Shown here: positions 24,353 through 32,537 of the stretch, one piece after another
Layout of the letters: each line of letters begins with the position of its first letter
Numbering within the stretch: position 1 is the stretch's first letter
Assembly (NCBI GenBank): GCA_028689735.1
Contig: JAQVCP010000027.1
Span: 1 to 36,587 of the forward strand
Length of the DNA: 36,587 bases
Direction of reading: 5' to 3'
Source: Hespellia sp.
Lineage (GTDB): Bacteria; Bacillota; Clostridia; Lachnospirales; Lachnospiraceae
Notes under the pieces: generated by a model
What the model saw: the letters and a program-made list of their open reading frames with translations, nothing else
What the model was told of the DNA's origin: nothing
Databases searched by the model: none
Made by a program: the position numbers and the translations under genes

Positions 24353-24598
24353 AATTTTCTCCCATCATATGTTCCAATTATACCTCGGCATAATTGTTGC
24401 GGGCGGCTGCCAGCTCTGCTGACATTGTACGTCTAAGCCGCTCAGTGGCTGGTCAATGAAAATATTTTGATCAAGTTCTACAAATAGAATAGTCCCCAAA
24501 AATTGAATTGTCCTTATGGATTCCTTTATTTTGTTTTAAGTTTTTAACTTTTTAACTTTCCACTGAAGAAAGAGGATGACTTTTGTTCTCCTGTTGGC

Positions 24599-24932
24599 TG
24601 TCAAATGTTACTCTTTACAGTTCATTACAGATGCCAATGCATTTACCTCGTGGAACATTCTGTATAACTCGCCTTCTTCATCACAATCCCACAGGCGGCC
24701 TAATATCTGTTCTGATGAAAGTACCACATCCGGATTTTCCATAAAGAGCCGCCCATATCCCTGCTTTTTCACTGCAAAAGAAAGTCCATTGATCAGGCTC
24801 AAATCATCCTCGACTAAAAATATCTGTTTCATTTGTTTGTCCTCTCCCATAGGTCTTATTATATTTCGCATGTGCCGACAACGCAAGTAGGCAGTATCTT
24901 ACAATTTTGTAGTATTCGGAAGACTGATTTCT
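24599..24932 (-). pseudogene. Mosaic mini-gene made of fragments of the second two-component/ABC module
   Basis: Four blocks join in order. 24751-24932 matches 22093-22274 (promoter, box, ribosome site, response-regulator codons 1-27). 24681-24752 matches 21615-21686 (part of the DNA-binding domain), 24627-24688 matches 21136-21197 (kinase linker), and 24599-24626 matches 17281-17308 (permease end). Each block is gap-free and about 95-100% identical. The first three junctions fall on short shared words (GC; TCACAATC). A frame from the ATG at 24832 to the stop at 24608 stays open for 74 residues across all joins, and its four coding differences from the parents are synonymous. It keeps E8, D9 and D10 but lacks D52. 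It could be a decayed paralogous operon or an expressed fusion peptide. The copied box is TTACAA-TT-TTGTAG at 24899-24912. The rest of 24353-24598 shows no gene. Confidence 0.8.
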
Positions 24933-25034
24933 CTCAACAATTCTATTTACAGTATTTCTCCCTTTTTGAAACATTCCGCAATATACTCTCTCGACTGATA
25001 GTAAAAATCCGAATTATAACTCGAGATAGCTGTA

Positions 25035-25373
25035 CTAATCCATGACCCATATTGTTGTTAAGGCTCTTGCTGTGTGAAAACTAATCTGATGAGTTGGTTT
25101 TTTGAATTTCGCCAACGCCCAAAAAGCCTCACGTGATATTTTCCCATCCACAAAATTCTGAACATAGTTAAAAATCGTATCATTCGCCATTGGTCCTTCT
25201 ACAATATCATACTCATGTGCCTTACCTAATCGACATGCCACAATAAAATCAAGCCATTTTTCTGTCATTTCTGTGAACTTCAGAATTTTCAAAGATTCAT
25301 CTTCTTTATATCTATACTCACTCACGATTCCATGCCCATCATAACGAACCGCCCACCGCTTCGCCTGTCCCAC
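25035..25373 (-). pseudogene. N-terminally truncated DUF3990-family gene
   Basis: The 112-codon frame encodes the C-terminal two thirds of a DUF3990 protein: EKWLDFIVACRLGKAHEYD, IVEGPMANDTIFNYV and PTHQISFHTARAL are the recognisable blocks. Family members are usually about 150-180 residues and begin with an LYHGS-type segment, which is absent. The frame can only start at a GTG at 25373 with in-frame stops a few codons upstream, and no remaining N-terminal part is seen in the other frames of 25374-25480. I therefore call it a remnant. DUF3990 has been compared to ADP-ribosyltransferase-like folds; the function is unproven. Confidence 0.6.
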
Positions 25374-25484
25374 ATACCTCTTCTATCAGTTATTATCCGA
25401 TTCTATTTCATCCTATTAAATAGTTCTCATTTAATAAACGGAAGTTCCTTTCAAGTAAATCAAGTATATCACACCTTATCGTGC

Positions 25485-25531
25485 AAAAAAAATCTGGCTG
25501 TGCAAGAAAATTTTTCTTGCACAGCCAGATT
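25485..25531 (-). terminator. Very strong bidirectional terminator after the sugar operon
   Basis: A perfect 20-bp inverted repeat (25491-25510 with 25512-25531) has CTGGCTGTGCAAG-type arms. On the minus strand it is followed by a run of T (plus-strand As at 25485-25492). It ends the operon whose last gene stops at 25595; on the plus strand a CTCTTTTT stretch follows. Confidence 0.9.
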
Positions 25532-25594
25532 TCTCTTTTTCCATTACCCTTCTAAAAATAGTTCCAATTCTATCCATTTTCGGAATAATGTCTG

Positions 25595-26260
25595 TCAAAA
25601 ATTGCATCTTTCTATTTTCTCTTCCAGCATCTTTGCGACCCCGAAAAAATCAGAACAAATCTCGGAACAATACGGACGAATCTCCTCGGAAGGTTCTATG
25701 AGGTCCGGAATCATTATGGTCATGCAGCCCGCCGCATTCCCGGCGCGCACTCCATTCTCACTGTCTTCAAACACAAAACATTCTTCTGGTCTGCAGCCAA
25801 TTTTTTCTGCAGCATAGAGAAAGACATCCGGTGCCGGCTTTCCATGCTCTACCTCAGAAGAGCTTACCACCTCGTCAAAATAAGCATAGATCTTCGCATT
25901 ATGAAGATTGCGCTGGATTTGCTCCTTCCGGCTGCTGCTTGCGACCGCCATCTTCAGGCCCTTTTTCTGGAATAAGTCCAGTATCTCATATACTCCGGTC
26001 TTCACCGGTACCTCTTTCTCCAGTTTTTCCCGAACCAGTCTCATGCATTCCTCCACAATCTCCGTTCCGTCTTCTACATGATAGTGAGATTCTACCACAT
26101 GACGCATATGCTCTCCTGCGGTTCCCGAGATTGCCTGTAAATAATCTTCCCCCAGTTCAACATTACGTTCTTTTGCGATTTCATGCCAGGACTCCTGGTG
26201 AATCCGTTCTGTATCAAACAGAACTCCGTCCATATCAAATATTGCTCCTTTATATTTCAT
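25595..26260 (-). CDS. HAD-superfamily phosphatase, beta-phosphoglucomutase-like
   Basis: This 221-residue protein carries all HAD motifs: FDMDGVLFD with D9 and D11 (nucleophile and acid/base), SSSRKEQI (motif II Ser), HGKPAPDVF (motif III Lys) and FEDSENGV (motif IV acids). A helical cap lies at about residues 16-85. It is the PgmB/GS1-like branch that acts on sugar phosphates. Whether it is a mutase or a phosphatase cannot be told, and the operon contains no maltose or trehalose phosphorylase that would call for a mutase. It overlaps the sugar symporter gene by 11 bp, so it probably removes or repairs a sugar phosphate made by the operon's kinase. Confidence 0.82.
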   Translation of the reverse strand: MKYKGAIFDMDGVLFDTERIHQESWHEIAKERNVELGEDYLQAISGTAGEHMRHVVESHYHVEDGTEIVEECMRLVREKLEKEVPVKTGVYEILDLFQKKGLKMAVASSSRKEQIQRNLHNAKIYAYFDEVVSSSEVEHGKPAPDVFLYAAEKIGCRPEECFVFEDSENGVRAGNAAGCMTIMIPDLIEPSEEIRPYCSEICSDFFGVAKMLEEKIERCNF

Positions 26261-27587
26261 TCTCTATCTTTTTCCTCCGGCTTTCTAATTCGATTGTCAT
26301 CTCGTCCCGTATTCCATCCAATTTATAGAAATGGGTGAGCACTGCAATCAATATACATAATATAACAGGAATCCAAATAAAGCAAACCTCAATATAGGAA
26401 AGAGCCTTCTGTGACTGCACTGCATTTGCAACATAACCACCATTTTTCAGGAATACACCAATGATAAAACTGGTCAGTCCCATTCCGCCCTTTACAAAGA
26501 ACCCCTGGAAAGCTGCGATCAGACCTGCCACGCTGGCATTCTTTTTATACTCAGAATAGTCAATGACATCCGGCTGCATAGAAAATGTAATGCCAAATAC
26601 TCCATAGATTCCAAGCCCGGTGATTACCAGTCCAATAAGAAGACATGCGGCAGAGTTCCGTCCGATGAACAACACCATATCACCAATGACATACAAAATA
26701 ATACTAAAGAACATCAGATTCTTCTTGCTGAATTTCTTCTCAAGTATGGGAAGCAATAACAGCATCGGAAGTCCGGATAGGATTCCAAGGATACCGACCA
26801 GCGATAACCATTCCGTTCGTCCCAGATTGTATTTAAAGTAGTAGATAACAGTTGTGCTTCTAACTACGTATAGAGAGAAATAGAATAAGTTTAAAAGAAA
26901 CAAAATCCAGGCTTGTCCGGTCAATCCTTTAAAATCATCTTTCAAAGAGGAGTGCTTCTGATTAATGGTCGGAGGCACTACTTCCTTGGTGTTGGCAAAG
27001 GTCAAAAAGAAAATAAGCATGGCTGCAATCCCATAGATTGTCATTGTGATAAAGTATCCCCTGGCTTCATTTCCTTTTCCGAAGAACTGTACCAGTGGAG
27101 CCGTGATCGTCATAACAATTGCTGTTCCCGCCATTGCACAGATCATTCTTGTGGATACCAGAACATCTCTTTCATGAATGTCAGAGGTCAGCCTCGGAAC
27201 TATCGTATTCAGTGGAATATTTACTACCGTATATGCTGTACACAATAAACAATATGTAACATATGCCCAGACCAGTTTTCCGCCGGTTCCTAAATCCGGT
27301 ATAAAAAATGTCAGCATCGTAAAGACAGCAAATGGAACTGCACCAAACAAAAAGTATGGTCTTCCCTGTCCCCATCGGGTATGTGTTCTATCCACAATCA
27401 GTCCCATCCCGGTATCTGTTAATGCGTCAATAAATTTTGTGACCAGCATCATTGTTCCTGCTGCAGCTGCCGTAATTCCAAATACATCTGTATAAAAAAC
27501 CATAAGATAGGAAGCCATTGTACTAAAAACAAGATTGCACCCAAGATCTCCTATTCCATATCCAATACGTTTTCTCCATTTCTCCAT
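26250..27587 (-). CDS. GPH-family (glycoside-pentoside-hexuronide) sugar:cation symporter
   Basis: This 445-residue MFS protein has 12 membrane segments. The N-terminus (RIGYGIGDLGCNLVFSTM) and the loop RTHTRWGQGRPYFLFGAVPF are clear GPH marks (MelB/XynB-like). The segment MQPDVIDYSEYK in the second half is also diagnostic. It takes up a sugar, glycoside or polyol together with Na+ or H+. It lies 17 bp after the FGGY kinase gene with a GAGGTAAC ribosome site, in a four-gene operon with a dehydrogenase, kinase and HAD phosphatase, so the likely cargo is an unphosphorylated pentose or polyol. Confidence 0.87.
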   Translation of the reverse strand: MEKWRKRIGYGIGDLGCNLVFSTMASYLMVFYTDVFGITAAAAGTMMLVTKFIDALTDTGMGLIVDRTHTRWGQGRPYFLFGAVPFAVFTMLTFFIPDLGTGGKLVWAYVTYCLLCTAYTVVNIPLNTIVPRLTSDIHERDVLVSTRMICAMAGTAIVMTITAPLVQFFGKGNEARGYFITMTIYGIAAMLIFFLTFANTKEVVPPTINQKHSSLKDDFKGLTGQAWILFLLNLFYFSLYVVRSTTVIYYFKYNLGRTEWLSLVGILGILSGLPMLLLLPILEKKFSKKNLMFFSIILYVIGDMVLFIGRNSAACLLIGLVITGLGIYGVFGITFSMQPDVIDYSEYKKNASVAGLIAAFQGFFVKGGMGLTSFIIGVFLKNGGYVANAVQSQKALSYIEVCFIWIPVILCILIAVLTHFYKLDGIRDEMTIELESRRKKIENEI

Positions 27588-27604
27588 TTGTTACCTCTTT
27601 CTGT

Positions 27605-29200
27605 TTACCAGTCCATTGCCGCGATTGCTGACTGTTCAATAATAAGTCCTGATTTATAGTGTTCCATAAACGTGTGAAATCCTTTTACATCCTCTTCATA
27701 TGGCGCGATTGTCTCACCTGAGAGCTCTACAAAAATCCTGTTTTCCAGATACTCTTCCAGTTTTTCGCCTGGATGCTTTGCGATCAGAAATGCTGCAAGA
27801 AGTGCAATTCCCCATGCGCCGCCCTCGCTTGCCGTATCCATAACCGTAACAGGAGCATTTACCGCTGCTGCCAGATAACGCTGGCCTACGCCCTTTGTCT
27901 TAAAAAATCCACCGTGTCCTGTGATGCGTTCTACCTTTACCTTTTCATCCTCCATCAGAATATCAAGGCCGAGTTTTACTGCACCAAGGGATGTATATAA
28001 ATGTACCTTCATAAAGTTTGCAAGACTAAATCTGCTCTCCGCCGTTCTAAGAAATGCCAGGCGACCTTCGTTGAGCATGGTGATGTTCTCCCCGGAGTAA
28101 TATCCATATGCAAGGAGCCCTCCACAGTCCGCATCTCCCTCCAGTGCCTTTGTGTACAGCTTCTGAAACAGCTCGCCCTGATTAGTCTTTATTCCCATCA
28201 TTTCTGCAAATTCGCCAAACAGAGAGACCCATGCATTTAAGTCCGAAGTTCCGTTATTTGCATGAGACATGGCACATGGAAATCCTGTGGGTGTGGTAAC
28301 CATATCAATTTCTCTGTAGACCTTGCTCAGTTGTTTTTCTAATACAATCATGGCAAATGTACTGGTTCCTGCAGATACGTTTCCGGTTCCCGGCGCGACT
28401 GAATTCGTTGCGACCATTCCAGTTCCGGCGTCTCCTTCCGGCGCACATAACGGAATCCCCGGCTGCAGGAGTCCACTCTCATCAAGAAATGCCGCTCCCT
28501 CTTTTGTCAGCGTTCCGGCCTCCTCACCTGCCACCAGCACCTTCGGGAAGATGTCCTCCACTTTCCATGAATATCCATATGGTTCCAGCAATGCGTTGAA
28601 TTTGTTCATCATTTCCGCATTATAATCATTTTTCTCTGAATCGATTGGAAACATTCCTGCTGCATCTCCTACTCCGATGACACGCTCACCGGTAAGTTTC
28701 AGGTGAATGTATGCACTGAGTGTAGATACAAAGTCCAGATCCTTTACATGTGCCTCCCCATCCAGAATCCTCTGGTAAAGATGGGCTGCGCTCCAGCGCA
28801 GGGGAATGTTGAATTCTAACAGCTCTGTAAGCTCATCTGCTGCCTTCTGTGTATTGGTATTGCGCCAGGTCTGAAATGGTGCAATCTGCTTTCCATCTTT
28901 ATCCAGTGCCATATATCCGTGCATCATCGCACTGACACCGATTGCTCCGATGTTCTGAAGCTTTATATTGTATGTCTCCTCTACATTCTCTCTCAGGGAG
29001 CTGTAGCATCCGCGCACTCCCCTATGGATTTCTTCCAGACTATAGGTCCAGATATTATCAACCAGTGAATTTTCCCAGTCATAGATTCCAACGGCAAGTA
29101 CATTTCCTTCCAGATCAACCAGAACTCCTTTGATTCTGGTGGAACCAAGTTCAATACCAAGTGCTGTTTTCCCATTTACAATTGTCTCTTTTTTATTCAT
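27605..29200 (-). CDS. FGGY-family carbohydrate kinase
   Basis: This 531-residue kinase starts at the ATG at 29200 after GAGGGAG; the frame is open to 29257 but without a ribosome site. The N-terminal domain has ALGIELGSTRIKGVLVD (phosphate-binding loop) and GVSAMMHGYMALD. The middle has APEGDAGTGMV and GTGNVSAGTSTF, and the C-terminal ATP-binding part has GHGGFFKTKGVGQ and ASEGGAWGIALLA. Family members phosphorylate ketopentoses, ketohexoses or polyols; the length and TWRNTNT block place it nearest xylulokinase or ribulokinase-like enzymes, but the substrate is unassigned. The neighbouring dehydrogenase suggests it acts on the ketose that enzyme makes. A long hairpin lies in the 187-bp gap upstream. 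Confidence 0.85.
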   Translation of the reverse strand: MNKKETIVNGKTALGIELGSTRIKGVLVDLEGNVLAVGIYDWENSLVDNIWTYSLEEIHRGVRGCYSSLRENVEETYNIKLQNIGAIGVSAMMHGYMALDKDGKQIAPFQTWRNTNTQKAADELTELLEFNIPLRWSAAHLYQRILDGEAHVKDLDFVSTLSAYIHLKLTGERVIGVGDAAGMFPIDSEKNDYNAEMMNKFNALLEPYGYSWKVEDIFPKVLVAGEEAGTLTKEGAAFLDESGLLQPGIPLCAPEGDAGTGMVATNSVAPGTGNVSAGTSTFAMIVLEKQLSKVYREIDMVTTPTGFPCAMSHANNGTSDLNAWVSLFGEFAEMMGIKTNQGELFQKLYTKALEGDADCGGLLAYGYYSGENITMLNEGRLAFLRTAESRFSLANFMKVHLYTSLGAVKLGLDILMEDEKVKVERITGHGGFFKTKGVGQRYLAAAVNAPVTVMDTASEGGAWGIALLAAFLIAKHPGEKLEEYLENRIFVELSGETIAPYEEDVKGFHTFMEHYKSGLIIEQSAIAAMDW

Positions 29201-29300
29201 TTGCTCCCTCTCTTTTCTTTTCATAAGCAGCACATTGACGTGCGCATAGATCATCACTCTTACAGTGAATGACAGTATTTAACATTTCTAATGATAGAAC

Positions 29301-29334
29301 ATGCCGGAGCAGACCATCTTATCTGCTCCGGCAT
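29301..29334. repeat. Strong intercistronic hairpin in the sugar operon
   Basis: ATGCCGGAGCAGA and TCTGCTCCGGCAT form a perfect 13-bp stem with an 8-base loop, between the dehydrogenase and kinase genes. No T-run follows on the minus strand (GTTCTATC), so it is not a standard terminator. It may set the ratio of the two proteins by mRNA processing or by protecting the upstream message. Confidence 0.72.
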
Positions 29335-29387
29335 CCCCTTTGGTTTTCGTAAAATCTGTGCAGAATCAATACGATGAAGCAGGTGCC

Positions 29388-30164
29388 TTAGAAACAGGTA
29401 AATGCACCATCAATTGTAAAATCAGAACCGGTTGTAAAGGTACTTGTATCTCCTGCAAGGTAAACACAGATTGACTCCAACTCTTCTGGTTTTCCCATTC
29501 TTCCCATTGGAGCCATCTCATTCCACTGCTCAATCAACGGAATTAATGTAGGTGAATTCAGGGTCAATTCTGTTCCAATGTATCCTGGACTGATGCTGTT
29601 GACACGAACGCCTCTCTTTGCCCACTCGATTGCCAGTGACTTTGTCAGCTGAATGACTGCTGCCTTGGAAGCGTTGTATGCGCACTGCGGTTGTGGAACA
29701 TTGACGATATGTGCTGACATGGAAGCTGTGTTAATGATAGAACCACCACCGTTGGCAAACATATACTTTCCTGCTGCAATGTCTGTAAGGAAGATTCCGT
29801 TCAGGTTGATGTCGATCACTTTAGACCACTGTTCGTATGTCATCTCCTCTGCCGGTGCATTGATGCAGATACCTGCGTTGTTGTGGCAGAAGTCAAGTCC
29901 GCCGAGTTCTGCTACAACCTGCTCTACCATTGCATCCACCTGCTCTTTATTCGTGCAGTCGGTCTTGATTGCAATGACCTTTCTTCCAGTTTTCTCTGCC
30001 AGTTCTTTTGCTGTCTTCTGTGCCTCTTCAAAATCCAGATCCACGATAGCGACATCAGCGCCTGCTTCTGCAAATGCTGTAGCCGTACATTTTCCGATTC
30101 CTCTTGCTGCTCCTGTTACAAATCCTTTTTTTCCATCCATTTTCATTTTTTCAATAATTCCCAT
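29388..30164 (-). CDS. Short-chain dehydrogenase (polyol/ketose type)
   Basis: This 258-residue SDR has cofactor motif TGAARGIG near residue 18, an acidic VDLDFEE after the second strand (suggesting NAD preference), NNAG near 95, Ser in NTASMSAH and the YNASK catalytic Tyr-Lys pair. The N-terminus (MGIIEKMKMDGKKGFVTG) is of the mannitol-dehydrogenase/sorbose-reductase-like group, which interconverts a polyol and a ketose. It is the first gene of the operon, with an AGGAGA ribosome site, and the kinase, symporter and HAD gene follow. A pathway of polyol uptake, oxidation to a ketose and phosphorylation is the simplest reading. Confidence 0.87.
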   Translation of the reverse strand: MGIIEKMKMDGKKGFVTGAARGIGKCTATAFAEAGADVAIVDLDFEEAQKTAKELAEKTGRKVIAIKTDCTNKEQVDAMVEQVVAELGGLDFCHNNAGICINAPAEEMTYEQWSKVIDINLNGIFLTDIAAGKYMFANGGGSIINTASMSAHIVNVPQPQCAYNASKAAVIQLTKSLAIEWAKRGVRVNSISPGYIGTELTLNSPTLIPLIEQWNEMAPMGRMGKPEELESICVYLAGDTSTFTTGSDFTIDGAFTCF

Positions 30165-30227
30165 TGTTTTTTCTCCTTTTCTTTGAACCTTTTTTTGATT
30201 TTATTTTTGCTCTTTGATTTTGAAATA

Positions 30228-30254
30228 CATTTTACGTTTTTATTTTGTAAAATG
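30228..30254. promoter_or_regulatory. ROK-repressor operator candidate
   Basis: CATTTTAC-N11-GTAAAATG is a perfect 8-bp inverted repeat in the 5' leader of the SDR operon, just downstream of its promoter. Related ATTTACAAAAT / ATTTTACAAAATG words at 30386-30410 precede the ROK gene, so the one repressor probably controls both directions. Confidence 0.68.
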
Positions 30255-30274
30255 ATTTATCAAATTGTAGTTAC

Positions 30275-30303
30275 ATAATAATCCCTAAACGCTTTTTAGT
30301 CAA
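30275..30303 (-). promoter_or_regulatory. Promoter of the SDR-kinase-symporter-HAD operon
   Basis: Minus-strand TTGACT (plus-strand 30298-30303), 17-bp spacer, TATTAT (plus-strand 30275-30280). The operator lies 20-50 bp downstream. Confidence 0.72.
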
Positions 30304-30385
30304 TCCGTAATATTTTCCAATAAATTAACCATTTTTTTGTCTAAATTTTACAATGGTTTTCCAGTTCTATTCGTGCTATGATGAA

Positions 30386-30410
30386 ATTTACAAAATAATT
30401 TTACAAAATG
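30386..30410. promoter_or_regulatory. Tandem operator-like repeats before the ROK gene
   Basis: ATTTACAAAAT (30386-30396) and ATTTTACAAAATG (30398-30410) are direct repeats of the half-site found at 30228-30254. They lie just after a TATGAT -10-like hexamer at about 30377-30382, as expected for autorepression. Confidence 0.6.
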
Positions 30411-30422
30411 GAGCGTTGCAAT

Positions 30423-31565
30423 ATGAAAAATAGCATTACACCGAATCAGATCAAACAGAACAACAGAAATCTGATCTATCATTATATATATCAGCATAGG
30501 AAAGTATCCCAGCAGGATATCTGCTACGATCTCCGCCTGAGCCGCCCTACCGTTACCACCAACCTGTCTGCACTGGAGCAGGATGGATTAATTGAAAAAA
30601 ACGGACAAATCAGCACCGATTATGTCGGAAGGAAGGCTGCCGCCTACTCTATCGTCCCCGATCGGCGAATCAGTATTGGGGTTGAGATTTTAAAGAATGA
30701 AGTGAAGATCATCTTCGTCAATTTATACGGTGAGAAAATCGACCGTCTTGTATTTGCGGTTGACTTCACAAAAGAAGAATCTTATTTCAAAATAGTCAGT
30801 GAGAGAATTCTGGAATTTAAGAATAAGCTGAATATCAGTGAGGAACAGATTTTAGGAATTGGTTTTGCGATGCAGGGATTGGTTTCACCCGACAGACGCA
30901 CTGTCATCTATGGTAAGATTCTCTCATGCACCGGACTTTCGATTGACGAGTTTACAAGGTATCTTCCATATCCATGCTGTTTTCTCCACGATGCGGAATG
31001 TGCCGCCATCTCGGAAATGTGGGTATCTCCTGAGCTGCAAAGCGCTTTCTATCTTTCCATCAGCAAACATCTTGGTGCCGCTGTCATCAGCAACAGAGAG
31101 ATTCTCTCTGGAATGCACGGACACAGTGCTACCATCGAACATATTCAGATGGAACCAGATGGTGACTTATGCTATTGCGGAAAAAGGGGATGTATGGAGA
31201 CACTTTGCTCCCTAAACGTTCTGCTGTCCAATGAGGAATCTCTGGATGATTTTTTCACACATCTCAGACAGCAGGAAGAACCTTATCAGATTCGCTGGGA
31301 ACAATTCCTCACTCATCTGGCCAGAGCGATCAATATGCTCCACCTGATTCATGACACGGACTACATTCTCGGCGGATACCTTGCGCCTTACCTTCGCACG
31401 GAGGACCTTAACTTTCTTCACCAGGAAATCAGCCATATGACGTCATTCCCTGAGACGCAGGACTTCCTGCTGATCAGCAAAATGCCTACACATAACATTA
31501 CAATCGGAGCTGCGCTGCCTTATATCCAGACATTTCTGAATACCAGCACGCTTTCATCTGTATGA
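30423..31565 (+). CDS. ROK-family transcriptional repressor
   Basis: This 380-residue protein has an N-terminal winged helix (about residues 10-65: VSQQDICYDLRLSRPTVTTNL, then EKNGQIS) fused to a ROK sugar-kinase-like domain. The zinc motif CYCGKRGCMETLCS near residue 245 is intact. The ATP-site DxGxT pattern is replaced by an IGVEIL segment, as in regulators that no longer phosphorylate. I start it at 30423, nine bases after GGAG, because the ATG at 30408 has no ribosome site. It is divergent from the SDR operon, and shared ATTTTAC/GTAAAAT repeats lie between them, so it is probably the sugar-responsive repressor of that operon and of itself. Confidence 0.87.
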   Translation: MKNSITPNQIKQNNRNLIYHYIYQHRKVSQQDICYDLRLSRPTVTTNLSALEQDGLIEKNGQISTDYVGRKAAAYSIVPDRRISIGVEILKNEVKIIFVNLYGEKIDRLVFAVDFTKEESYFKIVSERILEFKNKLNISEEQILGIGFAMQGLVSPDRRTVIYGKILSCTGLSIDEFTRYLPYPCCFLHDAECAAISEMWVSPELQSAFYLSISKHLGAAVISNREILSGMHGHSATIEHIQMEPDGDLCYCGKRGCMETLCSLNVLLSNEESLDDFFTHLRQQEEPYQIRWEQFLTHLARAINMLHLIHDTDYILGGYLAPYLRTEDLNFLHQEISHMTSFPETQDFLLISKMPTHNITIGAALPYIQTFLNTSTLSSV

Positions 31566-31636
31566 AAAAAACTATAATCATAAGATACTTCCGTCAAAGC
31601 GGATCTTTGCAATTCGCTTTGCTGCTTGATGCAATC

Positions 31637-31686
31637 AAAAAAGATATCCCATGCTTCAACTTGAAAGCATGAGATATCTTTTTTAT
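31637..31686. terminator. Bidirectional terminator between convergent genes
   Basis: AAAAAAGATATC-CCATGCTT pairs with AAGCATG-AGATATCTTTTTT around a short loop, with one internal mismatch. A-runs and T-runs flank it, so it can stop the ROK transcript (+) and the parvulin transcript (-). Confidence 0.85.
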
Positions 31687-31733
31687 AATTCATCCTAAAT
31701 GGTGGAAATGCCTGACGATAGCAGACATTTTCA

Positions 31734-32474
31734 TTATTTACAATACTTTTCCTTTAATTCTTTTACTTTTTCCTCATACACCTGATTCTGTTTCTGCTGC
31801 ACAAGCTGTCCTTTGATTGCAGAAGCAACCTCCTCATAAGACTGTGCGGAAGCTTCGTTCTTCCCTTCCACCTTAATCAGATGATAACCGAATTGTGTTT
31901 TAATCGGTTCTGTAATCTTTCCAATCTCACTTGCAAATGCCGCTGTTTCAAATTCCGGAACCATCTGGCCTCTCTGGAATTCTCCGAGATTTCCGCCCTG
32001 CTCCTTTGATGGACAGGTAGAGTACTCTTTTGCAGCATCCTCAAAACTGATTTCTCCAGCTTCGATTTTGGTGTGCACATCTTTGATCTCCTCTTCCGAT
32101 TCCATCAGAATATGTTTTGCACTGACCGTCTCCGGCTTGTTGAAGTTATCCTTGTTGGCCTCGAAATATGCTTTTGCTTCTTCATCAGAAACCTCGATGT
32201 TTGTGAGAAGCTTCTGCATTGCCATCTGACCAAGAACATCCCTTCTGGCATTTGCCATGATTTTGTTAAATTCTTCTGTTTGATCTAATTTCTCATCCTC
32301 TGCCAGCTGCGCAAATAAGTAGATAGAAACAAACTGGTCAACAAAATATTGTCTTGCAGACGGGTCCTGAAGGTAAGCCTGTTGCTCCTGTGGGATCGTT
32401 CTTGCAAATGCATCAAAATCTGCCTGCGTAATCTCTTTTCCGGCAACTACGGCCAGTACATTGTTTTCACTCAT
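31734..32474 (-). CDS. Cytosolic parvulin-type peptidyl-prolyl isomerase
   Basis: This 246-residue protein has no signal peptide or lipobox, so unlike PrsA it should stay in the cytoplasm. An N-terminal SurA-like helical part (VAGKEITQADFDAF, about residues 1-105) is followed by a parvulin domain at about 110-205: SAKHILMESEEE, FEDAAKEYSTCPSKEQGGNLGEF, MVPEFETAAF and TQFGYHLIKVEG. A charged helix ends it. It would help folding or prolyl isomerisation of cytosolic clients. GGAG precedes the ATG. It lies 63 bp after the YczE-like gene and may be the last gene of the ptsG transcript or have its own promoter. Confidence 0.87.
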   Translation of the reverse strand: MSENNVLAVVAGKEITQADFDAFARTIPQEQQAYLQDPSARQYFVDQFVSIYLFAQLAEDEKLDQTEEFNKIMANARRDVLGQMAMQKLLTNIEVSDEEAKAYFEANKDNFNKPETVSAKHILMESEEEIKDVHTKIEAGEISFEDAAKEYSTCPSKEQGGNLGEFQRGQMVPEFETAAFASEIGKITEPIKTQFGYHLIKVEGKNEASAQSYEEVASAIKGQLVQQKQNQVYEEKVKELKEKYCK

Positions 32475-32537
32475 GATATTTCTCCAATTCTATTGTTTTT
32501 ATATTGCTTTTTTGTATTGCTCTATTGTAGAGGATAT

